NCBI GenBank assembly: GCA_934454215.1
Contig: CAKSGG010000007.1
Location: forward strand, 1 to 58,649
Origin: an uncultured Clostridia bacterium
Lineage (GTDB): Bacteria > Bacillota > Clostridia > UBA1381
DNA: 58,649 nucleotides
Direction: 5' to 3'
The stretch's first letter is position 1, and each line of letters begins with the position of its first letter. The notes under the pieces are model-generated. The model searched no databases. It worked only from the letters and a program-made list of their open reading frames with translations, and was not told the origin of the DNA. The translations under genes and the position numbers were made by a program. Shown here one piece after another: positions 36,308 through 45,921 of the stretch.

Positions 36308-38896
36308 ATGAAAAAAGTAATGGCTATGGTATTGTCATTGGTAATGCTGATGACAGCGGCAAGCTTCAGTGTTGTAAGAGCTGAAGGCATTGAGGACAAC
36401 AAAATCCTTGATTTGGATTTTGCAAACTGGAATCCCGTCCCGGGAGCATGGGGCGTGGTTGAAAATCCGCTCGGCGATAAAACGGGGAATATGACAAAAT
36501 TCAGCGTTGCCGACGCTGACGGTGACGGTGTGCCGTCAACAACGCTGAACACTATGGGCAGCTTTACGGCAGAGGACGGAACTGTTGTTCCTTACATTGA
36601 ATTTGACGGAAGTGACCATCAGCATATAGCGTTCGGCGGCGGTGAAAATTATGAAGCTGTCTGCAAAAAGGATAAAATGACGGTTGAATTTTGGATGAAG
36701 CCCGAATTTGAGTCGGGCAAATACGCAAAATTCTTCCAGATTGGCGGAAACTCAAATGCTTCAAAATCATGGTGGGCTGAAATGGGTCCCGATAACAGCG
36801 GCTATATATTGGTAGCGCAAGGCTCGAATGTTGTTACAAGAACAAATCAAATGCAGACCAAATGCGGTGAGTGGATGCACTTTGTAATGACAAGAAATAT
36901 TGACAGAGAGAATACAAAAACAGAGTTTAATATGTATGTAAACGGTGACCTTATGGGCAGCGGTTCAACGGACGCAATCGTTGAGGACGCTTCAAGCGTA
37001 TGCTTCGGCGGTTCTTTCTGGACAACGGGCGCTGATACATATAAAGGTGCGTTCGGTGCGGTAAGAATGTACGACGCTGTTATGACGGCTGACGATGTAA
37101 AGAACGCATATGAGGCAGAGGCAGATTTGTATAAGGGAATAAGCAGATATACGATACTTGATGTCGATGTTGACAATTGGGATAACACAGTTGACAAATG
37201 GGGATTAAACTATAATTCAAATATGGATAAAGCGGGAAATGTTATACGTTGGAATCTTGGTTCAAACGCTCCTGAAAAATCAACATTTACCGCAACGGAC
37301 GGAACAGAAGTGCCGTATATCAAATTTGACGGCGTTGAGGAGCAGAGAATCGCAATAGGCGGTGCAGAGGGCTTTGATAAGTTTAGCAACAGAGACGAAA
37401 CAACGATTGAAATGTGGGCAAAAATGCAGTTTGAAAGCGGAAATTATCCGAAAATATTCCAGATTGCACAAAATCAAGCGCAAGACAGCAAATCATGGTG
37501 GATTGAAACGGGCTATGATGATAACGGATTTATTCAGGTAAATCAATATACAACAACAGGTTTCCGTGTAAGAAATTTAAAGAAACTTAACGGAGAATGG
37601 GCTCATTTGGCACTGACAAGAAAATTCAATGATGACAACACAATAACATATAAGCTTTATATAGACGGAGTTAAAGGCGGAGAAACGACAATTGAAGGAA
37701 ACCATGACACAGTAACGGACAAAGGAAACCTTTGTTTCGGCGGCAGCTACTGGGCGGCGGATATGTTCTACACAGGCGGCTTGGGCGAAATAAAAATGTA
37801 CAGCACTGTTTTATCGGACGCCGCTATAGCAAATCACTATGCAGAGAAAAAGGCGCTGTTCAAGACGCCCGAAAATGATTTGAAACTTGATGTTAATTTC
37901 GACAATATTCCGTCATTTACGGATAATGCGGGAAATGCGAACAGCTTCTGGACAAATGAAATAACAGCCGAGGATAAAGATACATTGGGCGAAAAATCAT
38001 ATCTGAAATTTGACGGAACAAAGAAACAGTACGTTGCATTCGGTGCAGGAGAAACAAACGGAGCGAATGCGGTATTAAACAATAAGGACATAACTCTGAA
38101 TTTCTGGGTATATACAAACGACAATACAAAAGCACAGTCGGTATTCTCATTCGGCGAGGGTACGAAAGCTGATACGTCATGGAGACTGCAAATCGAAAAC
38201 GGCGCATTAAGACAGTACGGCAGAGATACGGCTTTAGGTAAGCCTGTTGATATTGAAAACGGTGAGTGGGCAAATGTTGTTATTACAAGGTCATACGATG
38301 AGAACGCAAAAACAGCGTCATATCAGACATATGTAAACGGTAAGCTTTGCGATACTGCGGAGCAGACATTTGATGAGGCTCTTGATGAAAAATATGTATT
38401 CTTCGGCGATAACCACTGGAGAACGGAGTGCCTTGACGGAGGACTTGCACAGGCTAAGGTATACGGCTCAATTGTGCCTGCGTCATACATTGCGGCAACA
38501 TATGCAAACGAGATGAAAACATACGAGGATAACGGCGTATTGTCTGTTATTGAATATGGATTTAAGAATGACCTTGATGAAACGGCTGACCAGATAAGCG
38601 GCAACGATACGATTATGGCTGAATTCATATTGAGCAATACATCAAAGAAAGCTAAGGAATATAAAGCTTATGCGGCAATATACAATGCCGACGGTTCACT
38701 GAAAACCGTTACGTCAAAATCGGACAGCGTTGCGGCAGGAACAAACAGTAAGCTGGATTATTTCGGGATTTCAGCAGATGATGTTCCCGAAAACGGTTCA
38801 ATAAAAGTATTTATCTGGACAAATGACGAGAGCATAACTCCGGTACTTACAGAAGATTTTGAATTGCCTTATACGGTAGTTAGGGGGAATCTTTGA
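36308..38896 (+). CDS. Secreted protein with three tandem LamG-like domains
   Basis: An 862-residue exported protein (signal peptide ending VRA before EGI). Three LamG-type domains follow one another (about 30-275, 275-525, 525-740), each with VEFWM/IEMWA/LNFWV strands, a SWW motif (absent in the third), an EWxHxxxTR strand and a closing xxMYD/MYS/VYG strand before a helix. The last ~120 residues resemble the C-terminal module of the preceding protein. The frame ends in a TGA right after a run of five G; with four G it would continue for about 150 more codons (see the fragment at 38883). Probable glycan-binding partner of the beta-helix proteins. Confidence 0.8.
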   Translation: MKKVMAMVLSLVMLMTAASFSVVRAEGIEDNKILDLDFANWNPVPGAWGVVENPLGDKTGNMTKFSVADADGDGVPSTTLNTMGSFTAEDGTVVPYIEFDGSDHQHIAFGGGENYEAVCKKDKMTVEFWMKPEFESGKYAKFFQIGGNSNASKSWWAEMGPDNSGYILVAQGSNVVTRTNQMQTKCGEWMHFVMTRNIDRENTKTEFNMYVNGDLMGSGSTDAIVEDASSVCFGGSFWTTGADTYKGAFGAVRMYDAVMTADDVKNAYEAEADLYKGISRYTILDVDVDNWDNTVDKWGLNYNSNMDKAGNVIRWNLGSNAPEKSTFTATDGTEVPYIKFDGVEEQRIAIGGAEGFDKFSNRDETTIEMWAKMQFESGNYPKIFQIAQNQAQDSKSWWIETGYDDNGFIQVNQYTTTGFRVRNLKKLNGEWAHLALTRKFNDDNTITYKLYIDGVKGGETTIEGNHDTVTDKGNLCFGGSYWAADMFYTGGLGEIKMYSTVLSDAAIANHYAEKKALFKTPENDLKLDVNFDNIPSFTDNAGNANSFWTNEITAEDKDTLGEKSYLKFDGTKKQYVAFGAGETNGANAVLNNKDITLNFWVYTNDNTKAQSVFSFGEGTKADTSWRLQIENGALRQYGRDTALGKPVDIENGEWANVVITRSYDENAKTASYQTYVNGKLCDTAEQTFDEALDEKYVFFGDNHWRTECLDGGLAQAKVYGSIVPASYIAATYANEMKTYEDNGVLSVIEYGFKNDLDETADQISGNDTIMAEFILSNTSKKAKEYKAYAAIYNADGSLKTVTSKSDSVAAGTNSKLDYFGISADDVPENGSIKVFIWTNDESITPVLTEDFELPYTVVRGNL

Positions 38897-39353
38897 CTAT
38901 ACCGTTACGGCTGAGCTGACGGGGGATATTTCCCCTGTCAGTGCAAAAAGGGAAAATATATCGGTAAGGACATTGAACGGAAAATCGGTCAGAACCGAAA
39001 AATCCGTATATAATCTTGCCGACAATACCGTTACTCTGACATTAGCGCCGCAGAGCAGCTATGACAGCGAATACAGCGTGACGGTTGCGGGTGAGGAGTA
39101 TATCTGCAAAACAAATGCGGCAGCTCCCGCCAAAGCAAATGAAATAAGCATAAAAAGCGTGACCGTATCGGACGGAGAAGCAACGGTGTATGTTTATAAC
39201 CCGACCTTTTCCGCCGCCGATGCGTCAGTTACGGCGTCAACCGCCGGCGGAGTATTTACGCAGGCTTTGTCAATCCCTGCGGAATCCGTAGGAGTATGTA
39301 CGGTTTCGGGAGATAATCTTGAAGGCGCACAGTGGACGGTTGAAGTAAAGTAA
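38883..39353 (+). pseudogene. Out-of-frame C-terminal module of the LamG protein (frameshift remnant)
   Basis: An open stretch of about 155 codons in the frame next to the LamG gene, without a ribosome site, start codon or signal peptide of its own. It reads YTVTAELTGDISPVSAKREN, then TLNGKSVRTEKSVYNLADN, and ends in a beta-rich module before TAA, like an Ig-like or wall-side domain. A one-base change in the G run at 38883-38887 would fuse it to the LamG protein, giving about 1015 residues. Either a true frameshift, a slippage site or a sequencing error. Confidence 0.55.
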
Positions 39354-39370
39354 CCTGAAGGGAGAAAGAT

Positions 39371-42300
39371 ATGATAAAGAGATTGTTTGCAATACTGCTG
39401 ACCGCGGCAATGTTAAGTACGGCATCATTTACGGCGCTTGCTGCCGAAGAAAAAAGAGATTCGGTGCAGGGCAGCGAAACATACTCGCTTGAGCTTGAAA
39501 AGGATACCGCACTTGAAAATGCGAAAGCCTCAAAAAGCGAATTATCACTTGACGGAGGATTTGCGAAATATCAGCTTACACTGCCGTTTTACAGCGATAA
39601 GGTTCGTATAAAAAGCAAATCAAAGGGTAAGAAAATAACGCTTAAAATCAATGATAAAAGCTATGAAATTCAATTGAGCGACGCAGAAACGGAGTATACG
39701 TTCGATACGCCCGTAAGAGTAGGCGAAAAGGATTTGGAAATTTCGGCGGAGGAAAGCGTTTCAATTTCCGATATTACGTTTTTGCAGATAACGGAAGAAA
39801 AAGTCGGCGCAATGCTCGGCTTTAACAGAAGTGATTTTGAAGAAGCGACAAAGACAGCGTATATCATAAGACAGGGCAGTCCCGTAATAATGGTAAATTC
39901 CGCTTTGCGTTATATTGATTATGACGATATAAGCGCTTATCCGGCATATTTTGACGGAAGTCTGTATATTCCTGCCGATACGCTTGCGCAGGCTTTGGGC
40001 TGTTATTTTGAGAACGACAAAGACAAGGGCTTTTGCGTGGTAAGAAATTCTGAGCTTGAATTGGTTTATCTTAACGGAAAATTTACGTTTACCGATGAAA
40101 ACGGAAATAAAACCGAAACGGATATACAGCCGAAGTACGTAAATGATAAAATGTATCTTCCGTTAAGAGCGGTAAGCGAGCTGTTCGGCAGATATGTTTA
40201 CTATAAAGACGGCTTTGTCGCTGTCGACTACCGTTCAAGGGCAAAGGATATATTAGACGGACATTATGACGAAGTTGTAAAAAAATGGTCGGAGCTTATG
40301 CCCGATGAACAGGGTCAAAAAACATATTACGTTGCGCAGACGGCAAACGCAAACGACTCAAACCCCGGTACAAAGGAACGGCCGTTCAGAACGATTGAAA
40401 AAGCGGGAGAAATTGCGTCGGCAGGCGATATTGTTATCATAGGCGGCGGTATATACAGAGAAATGCTTAAGCCTCAAAATGACGGTACGGCAGGCGCACC
40501 GATTACATTCAAGGCGGCAGAGGGCGAGGAAGTAACTCTTTCGGCGCTGGAAGAAGTAAGCGGCTTTGCCGATTACAAGGACGGTATTGCGGTTGCCTCC
40601 GTTTCAAGCGATTTGGGATTGGGCAGAAATCAGGTTTTTTATAAGGGGAAAAATCTTATAGAGGCAAGATACCCGAACCCCGATGTGGGCGAGGACGGTT
40701 TGTATGAATTTACAAACGGTCTGCGTCTTGACCCGATTTGGATAACCCCGGGGGATATAAAGGTAAATCCGTCAAATACAAAAGAGGCAACCTCCGAAAC
40801 GTTGTTGAACGAGGAGGACGGACACTGGAACGGCGCTGTCTTTGTTACACAGCAGGGAGCGGCGTGGACATTGTGTTCGGCTATAGTAAAGAACAGCACG
40901 AAGGGCAAGCTTGAATTAAAGGATATGTCAGATAAATGGTGGTTTAACGCCGAGGAAAAATATCCGAATTACGGCTATCTGACGTGTCATATTAACTGTA
41001 TTGATTTGCCGGGCGAGTGGACGATAAAGAATAATATGCTTTATATAATGCCGCCCGAGGGCGAAACGGCAAAAACCTTAAAGGTTTCGATGAAAAAGAG
41101 ACAGCTTATAATGGATTTAAACGACAGAAAAAATATCAGAGTCGAGGGCATAAAGGGCGTCGGCGGAGGCGTGAGAATGGATAATGCGGAAATGTGCGTT
41201 ATCGATAAATGCGATTTGAGCTACATTTCACATTATACATATTTCAAGGATAACAGAAATCTGTTCATAGACGACGGTGACGTTTATAATCCGCAAGGTG
41301 CGCCTCAAAGAGGTGAGGTCGGTATATTTATCGGCGGTGAAAATAATGCGTTTGTAAATTCAAAGCTGAATTACAGCGCAGGCGCAGGCTTGTTTATAAC
41401 AGGCTCTTATGCGTATATTGCCAATAACGTGCTTGAAAATCTGTCATACGGCGGTACGTCGTGCGGCGGCGTGCATATGGATACGGAAATGTTCAAGCCA
41501 CAGGACACAAAGCGGGGCGGACATACGATTATATACAACACCATTTCAAAAATCGCCCGTAACGCCGTTGAGCTTCAGCGAAGCGAGGGCACGGGCTGGG
41601 GTCAGCAGACCTTTCTGCCGTTTGAGGTTGCGTATAACGACATATACGATTCTTCAATCTGTACGCTTGATACCGGTATGATTTACCTGTGGGGCGCACG
41701 TGTGGGCGACGATTTCACACGTACAGAAATACATAATAACTATGTATATTCGACAGCTCCCAGAGGTGAGGATATTCTCGGCGCAATATATAACGATAAC
41801 TTTATGGTCGGTACAAATACATACGACAATCTGATTTTTGCAAAGAGAGCGAATCAGTTCAACAATGACGTATATGAGCAGAGAAAAAGACAGTTTGCCA
41901 CGACATATGCAACGGTTGATTCATGGAATAACGTTAATCTTGATATAAAATTAAATGCAAGACAGGATTTGAGAATTGAGGACTACCCCGACGGAAAACC
42001 GTTTAACGCAGGTTCGACGCTTGCTGACAACAGGGACGGTTATACGCTGACATATGATTATTATACGCAGACTGACGATAAGGTGCACGGTATTTCCGAG
42101 GCAAAGTGCAGTGACGGAGTTGTTGTAAAGGATAACAAGGCAACATTTACCGCAGACGGACAGTGGATAAAATTTGAGAATGTGGATTTCGGTGATACAA
42201 ACTGTGTAAATATTGTGTACACGGCGGACTATTACAAGGACGCATGCAATGCAGATATTGTTGTGGGAGACGATATAGACGAAGCGTTATCAAAGGGCAT

Positions 42301-42904
42301 GGGCGAAACGGTTACGCTTTATCCCGAATCAAAGAATCAAAATGACAGCAATCATGTATCCGTTGACGTAGGCGGAATATCGCTTGAGGGAAAACAGAAT
42401 GTTTGGATAAGAGTAAAGGGAGAACCCAATGCTTCAATCACACAAATGCGCACCACTAAGAAAACGAACGCTTATGAAAGCTACGAATACGATTATAAGA
42501 AGATTATTGCCGGAACATTTGCGTATTTCGGCAAGGGCATAACTGCCGAGGGCGCTCCGAAAGGAATTATGCGTCACGGAACGGAGTCTACGGCACCTAT
42601 TCTGCAAGGCTCATGGGGCGGCAACTGGGTTGAATACAAAAACGTTAAAATTACCGAGCCTGTCAATACGTTTACGTGCAGACTTGCGTCGGGCGCTCCG
42701 TGGAACGATAACGGCGTAAACATCAGACTGGATTCCGTTGACGGAGAGGTTCTGGCAAGAGTAACGTCCGAGGATTCAAACTGGGAGTACGTAGAAAAAT
42801 CAGCTCCGCTGTCAAAGACGATACAGCCCGGAACATACGACATTTATCTGACATTTGACGGAGACGGAAAATGCTCGGATATTCACTGGTTCGGACTGAA
42901 ATAA
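39371..42904 (+). CDS. Large secreted beta-helix protein with stalk domain and C-terminal CBM-like domains
   Basis: A 1177-residue exported protein (signal peptide ending ALA before AEE). After an N-terminal beta-rich region comes a stalk domain (about 160-290; YIPADTLAQALGCYF, YLPLRAVSELFGRYV). A right-handed beta-helix follows (about 315-865) with GDIVIIGGGIYREMLKPQND and GKNLIEARYPN, then two CBM6-like modules (about 880-1030 and 1040-1177) with WIKFENVDFGDT and WVEYKNVKI. The helix is paralogous to the protein at 31774, with matching HGGAWNT/QQGAAWT and APQRGE motifs. A polysaccharide lyase or glycosidase role is likely but unassigned. Confidence 0.82.
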   Translation: MIKRLFAILLTAAMLSTASFTALAAEEKRDSVQGSETYSLELEKDTALENAKASKSELSLDGGFAKYQLTLPFYSDKVRIKSKSKGKKITLKINDKSYEIQLSDAETEYTFDTPVRVGEKDLEISAEESVSISDITFLQITEEKVGAMLGFNRSDFEEATKTAYIIRQGSPVIMVNSALRYIDYDDISAYPAYFDGSLYIPADTLAQALGCYFENDKDKGFCVVRNSELELVYLNGKFTFTDENGNKTETDIQPKYVNDKMYLPLRAVSELFGRYVYYKDGFVAVDYRSRAKDILDGHYDEVVKKWSELMPDEQGQKTYYVAQTANANDSNPGTKERPFRTIEKAGEIASAGDIVIIGGGIYREMLKPQNDGTAGAPITFKAAEGEEVTLSALEEVSGFADYKDGIAVASVSSDLGLGRNQVFYKGKNLIEARYPNPDVGEDGLYEFTNGLRLDPIWITPGDIKVNPSNTKEATSETLLNEEDGHWNGAVFVTQQGAAWTLCSAIVKNSTKGKLELKDMSDKWWFNAEEKYPNYGYLTCHINCIDLPGEWTIKNNMLYIMPPEGETAKTLKVSMKKRQLIMDLNDRKNIRVEGIKGVGGGVRMDNAEMCVIDKCDLSYISHYTYFKDNRNLFIDDGDVYNPQGAPQRGEVGIFIGGENNAFVNSKLNYSAGAGLFITGSYAYIANNVLENLSYGGTSCGGVHMDTEMFKPQDTKRGGHTIIYNTISKIARNAVELQRSEGTGWGQQTFLPFEVAYNDIYDSSICTLDTGMIYLWGARVGDDFTRTEIHNNYVYSTAPRGEDILGAIYNDNFMVGTNTYDNLIFAKRANQFNNDVYEQRKRQFATTYATVDSWNNVNLDIKLNARQDLRIEDYPDGKPFNAGSTLADNRDGYTLTYDYYTQTDDKVHGISEAKCSDGVVVKDNKATFTADGQWIKFENVDFGDTNCVNIVYTADYYKDACNADIVVGDDIDEALSKGMGETVTLYPESKNQNDSNHVSVDVGGISLEGKQNVWIRVKGEPNASITQMRTTKKTNAYESYEYDYKKIIAGTFAYFGKGITAEGAPKGIMRHGTESTAPILQGSWGGNWVEYKNVKITEPVNTFTCRLASGAPWNDNGVNIRLDSVDGEVLARVTSEDSNWEYVEKSAPLSKTIQPGTYDIYLTFDGDGKCSDIHWFGLK

Positions 42905-42918
42905 TGGAGGGACTGTAA

Positions 42919-45909
42919 ATGAAACTGAAAAAATTGACATTATTGCTCATACTTTCATTTGTAATTAATCTTATCCCCGCCGCTGTAAATGCGGCGGTGG
43001 GTGATATATATTCGCCGTTTTCGGCAACGGAGTATGATGAAACAAGTACGCCCGATAAATATGTAAAGCGGAGCGGATATGTGCAGATGAACGGAAGAAC
43101 GCACGGTCAGTGGATATGCTTTAAGGGCTTGAATTTCACGACAGCACCGTATGCGGTTGCGGTTGAAAATGCGGTTTCCGCCGATTACATAGGTAATGAC
43201 ACATATGAATTTCGTATTGATTCGCCGAGCGGTAAGCTTATTTCAACTCTGTATATTACGGACTGCGCAGACTGGGGAAATCCCGTTGAAAATATAGGAG
43301 CGGTTACCGAAACGGTTACGGGCGTTCATGACCTGTATGTTTCGACAAATCAGCCCAATGACCTATATAATATTTATTTTATGGCAAAATCGGCTGATGA
43401 GCAGATATATAAGCCGTACAGCGGAACGAATATTTTCCCCGATATGGAGGGAAGAAGCGACGAGTATAGAGTAAATGTTCTCAATGGCTTGGGTATAGTA
43501 GATGATTATGAGAACGGCTTGTATTATCCCGAAATGCCGGAAACGAGAGCGGTTTTTGCAAAGCAGCTTGCGTATTTGCTGACGGATTCCGTTCCCGAAT
43601 ATACCGAAAGCGCATTTACGGACGTTACGGCGGATATGGACGGATATAATGAAATAAATTTCCTTTACGAACGTTCGGTAATAAAGGGCAGCGACCAAAG
43701 GCTGTTTAATCCGTGGTCGTTTATAACGTTCAGAGAAGCGGCGACAATGACGTTAAGAGCATTGGGCTACGGTCAGATATGCGAATATGACGACGGATAT
43801 TCAAAGGGCTATGATGTTCAGGCGTCGTCAAGCGGATTAATCGGAAGAAACAGCTTTGACGATTATGTAAGGCGTTCATCGGCGGCGGAAATTCTGTATA
43901 ATGCAATAAATATGAATTATATTGCGTTTGCCGGCATGAACGAAAGAGGCTCCGAATATAAAGAGGAAAAATATATACTGAAAAGCACAAGAGGAATCGA
44001 ATCCGCAAGAGGTACGGTTACGGCTACGTCATACAGCGGACTTATCGGCGGTATTGACACGAAAAACGGAACCTGCTATATTGATACGGAGTGCTATAAC
44101 ACAAACGGAATAGACGTTGAAAATTATTTGGGCGTTCTTTGCGAATACTATTTTAAAACAGAATCGGACGGTGCAAAAACGCTTGTGTGCATTGCGCCGT
44201 ACAGGAATGTGAAAGAAATGATTTTAAACGCAAAGGAATGTGACTTTTCCGAAATAACGCAGACAAGTGTTGTCTATAACGATAACGGCAGAAACAAAAC
44301 CTTAAAAATCCCGAGTGACGCAGTTTGGATTTATAATAACAGAGCGCTTACGAAAAAGATTGACGAGGTTATAGACGTTGATACGTTCAGAGGAACGGTT
44401 CGTCTTGTGGATAACGGAGACGGATATAAAACGGTTTTTGTTGAGCAGTGTATAAATATAAAAATAAGAGCGTTTGATTCAAACAATAATGTGCTTGTTG
44501 ACGATTTAAGCGGCAGCAAATACGAATTTAACGATAAAAAGCTGTTTATTTCTGACGGTAACGAGGCGATTGCTGCAAGAAAGCTGAAAAAGAATCAGCT
44601 TGCGGAGCTATACATAAGCGACGACGGCGAAATGAATGTACTGCTTGTGGGCGAAAGCGAAATCAGCGGTACTGCGTCAAATATCGAGAATAACGAAAAG
44701 GTTACGATTGACGGCAAGGAGTACTATATTGCAAACGAAATTAAGGACGATATAACTCTCGGCGTGCAGATGGTATTTCATTTGAGCAGACACGGCGAGA
44801 TTGTCTGGACGGAAAGAAAGGACGGTTCAAAGCAGGTCGGCACATATTACCGCTATAAAAAGACGGACGGGAAAGTATATATTTCCGTTATAACGGGTGC
44901 AAATGTGATAAACGAATTTGAAGCTGCGCCGAAGGTGTATGTTGACGGTGTTGCAATGAGAGATTACAGTGATTTTGAGAACGGAATTGACGGACACCCC
45001 GGCTTGTTAAAAGTCACGAAATATTCGCCCGTTCTGTATAAGCTCAATGAAAAGGGACAGATTTTCATGCTTGATACCGTGCTTGACGCTGCAAAGAACG
45101 ATAATGACACTCTGGTTGAATTATACCCGTACAATGATACGATAAAATATGATTATAGAGGATATACGGGCTGTTTTACAAGCAATTCGTCATTTACCAT
45201 GGACAGACCCGTAAAGCCCGATTCGACAATGATTTTCATAAACAACGGAGAGTGCTATATTAACAGCCTTAAATCCTACTATACAGATGAGGGTCATTCG
45301 TTCGGTTTCTATTCGACAAAGCGTGATACGGGAGTTGCGGACATAATTTATGCTTTAGACTATTCAAGAAACAACAGTACTGAATTTATGGTTTTCCAGT
45401 CGTTTAACGAGGCACTGGACGCAGATAACGAAATCGGCTTGAACGTGACGTTTGTCGATAACGGAGGCGCACATAAATATTTTGTTTCTCCGACAAACGA
45501 AAAGTGTATAAAATATGTGAAATCGCTTGTAAAAGGAGACGTTGTCAGACTGCGTACGGATTTAAAGGGCGAAATCGGCGATATTGAAGTCGGAGCGTTC
45601 TTTGACGGAAGTGCGAAAAATTCGGCGGGACTTACGGCGAGTGTGAATAACTCAAAGGGTTCGTCGGGTGGCAGAGATATTTCCGATAACTTTATTCTCG
45701 GAATGGTTGCCGGTACGGAGGACGGATATATCAAGATTATGCCATTCGGAGGAAAAAATCCGTTCTGGTGCAAGCTGTCGGGCAATTCGCTTATGAGAAT
45801 CAAGTCAAACGAAATAGAAAGAGGTCTGCCCGTCGATATACTCAATGACGGTGACAAGGTACTTATAAGATATGCTTACGGGTTCAAGCTTGCGGCAGTC
45901 TATGAATAA
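42919..45909 (+). CDS. Secreted SLH protein with CBM6-like N-terminal domain
   Basis: A 996-residue exported protein (signal peptide ending NA before AVG). The first ~140 residues resemble the CBM6-like modules of the preceding protein (QWICFKGLNF). Residues about 170-330 carry S-layer homology repeats (FPDMEGRSDEYRVNVLNGL, AFTDV, then TFREAATMTLRALGYG). The key TRAE-type motifs are degraded (TRAVF, TFREA, VRRSS), so wall binding may be weak or different. The long remainder (about 340-996) is beta-rich and unassigned. It probably sits on the cell surface beside the glycan-processing proteins of the operon. An ATGGAGGG site lies just upstream. Confidence 0.78.
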   Translation: MKLKKLTLLLILSFVINLIPAAVNAAVGDIYSPFSATEYDETSTPDKYVKRSGYVQMNGRTHGQWICFKGLNFTTAPYAVAVENAVSADYIGNDTYEFRIDSPSGKLISTLYITDCADWGNPVENIGAVTETVTGVHDLYVSTNQPNDLYNIYFMAKSADEQIYKPYSGTNIFPDMEGRSDEYRVNVLNGLGIVDDYENGLYYPEMPETRAVFAKQLAYLLTDSVPEYTESAFTDVTADMDGYNEINFLYERSVIKGSDQRLFNPWSFITFREAATMTLRALGYGQICEYDDGYSKGYDVQASSSGLIGRNSFDDYVRRSSAAEILYNAINMNYIAFAGMNERGSEYKEEKYILKSTRGIESARGTVTATSYSGLIGGIDTKNGTCYIDTECYNTNGIDVENYLGVLCEYYFKTESDGAKTLVCIAPYRNVKEMILNAKECDFSEITQTSVVYNDNGRNKTLKIPSDAVWIYNNRALTKKIDEVIDVDTFRGTVRLVDNGDGYKTVFVEQCINIKIRAFDSNNNVLVDDLSGSKYEFNDKKLFISDGNEAIAARKLKKNQLAELYISDDGEMNVLLVGESEISGTASNIENNEKVTIDGKEYYIANEIKDDITLGVQMVFHLSRHGEIVWTERKDGSKQVGTYYRYKKTDGKVYISVITGANVINEFEAAPKVYVDGVAMRDYSDFENGIDGHPGLLKVTKYSPVLYKLNEKGQIFMLDTVLDAAKNDNDTLVELYPYNDTIKYDYRGYTGCFTSNSSFTMDRPVKPDSTMIFINNGECYINSLKSYYTDEGHSFGFYSTKRDTGVADIIYALDYSRNNSTEFMVFQSFNEALDADNEIGLNVTFVDNGGAHKYFVSPTNEKCIKYVKSLVKGDVVRLRTDLKGEIGDIEVGAFFDGSAKNSAGLTASVNNSKGSSGGRDISDNFILGMVAGTEDGYIKIMPFGGKNPFWCKLSGNSLMRIKSNEIERGLPVDILNDGDKVLIRYAYGFKLAAVYE

Positions 45910-45921
45910 GGAGGAGAAGCC

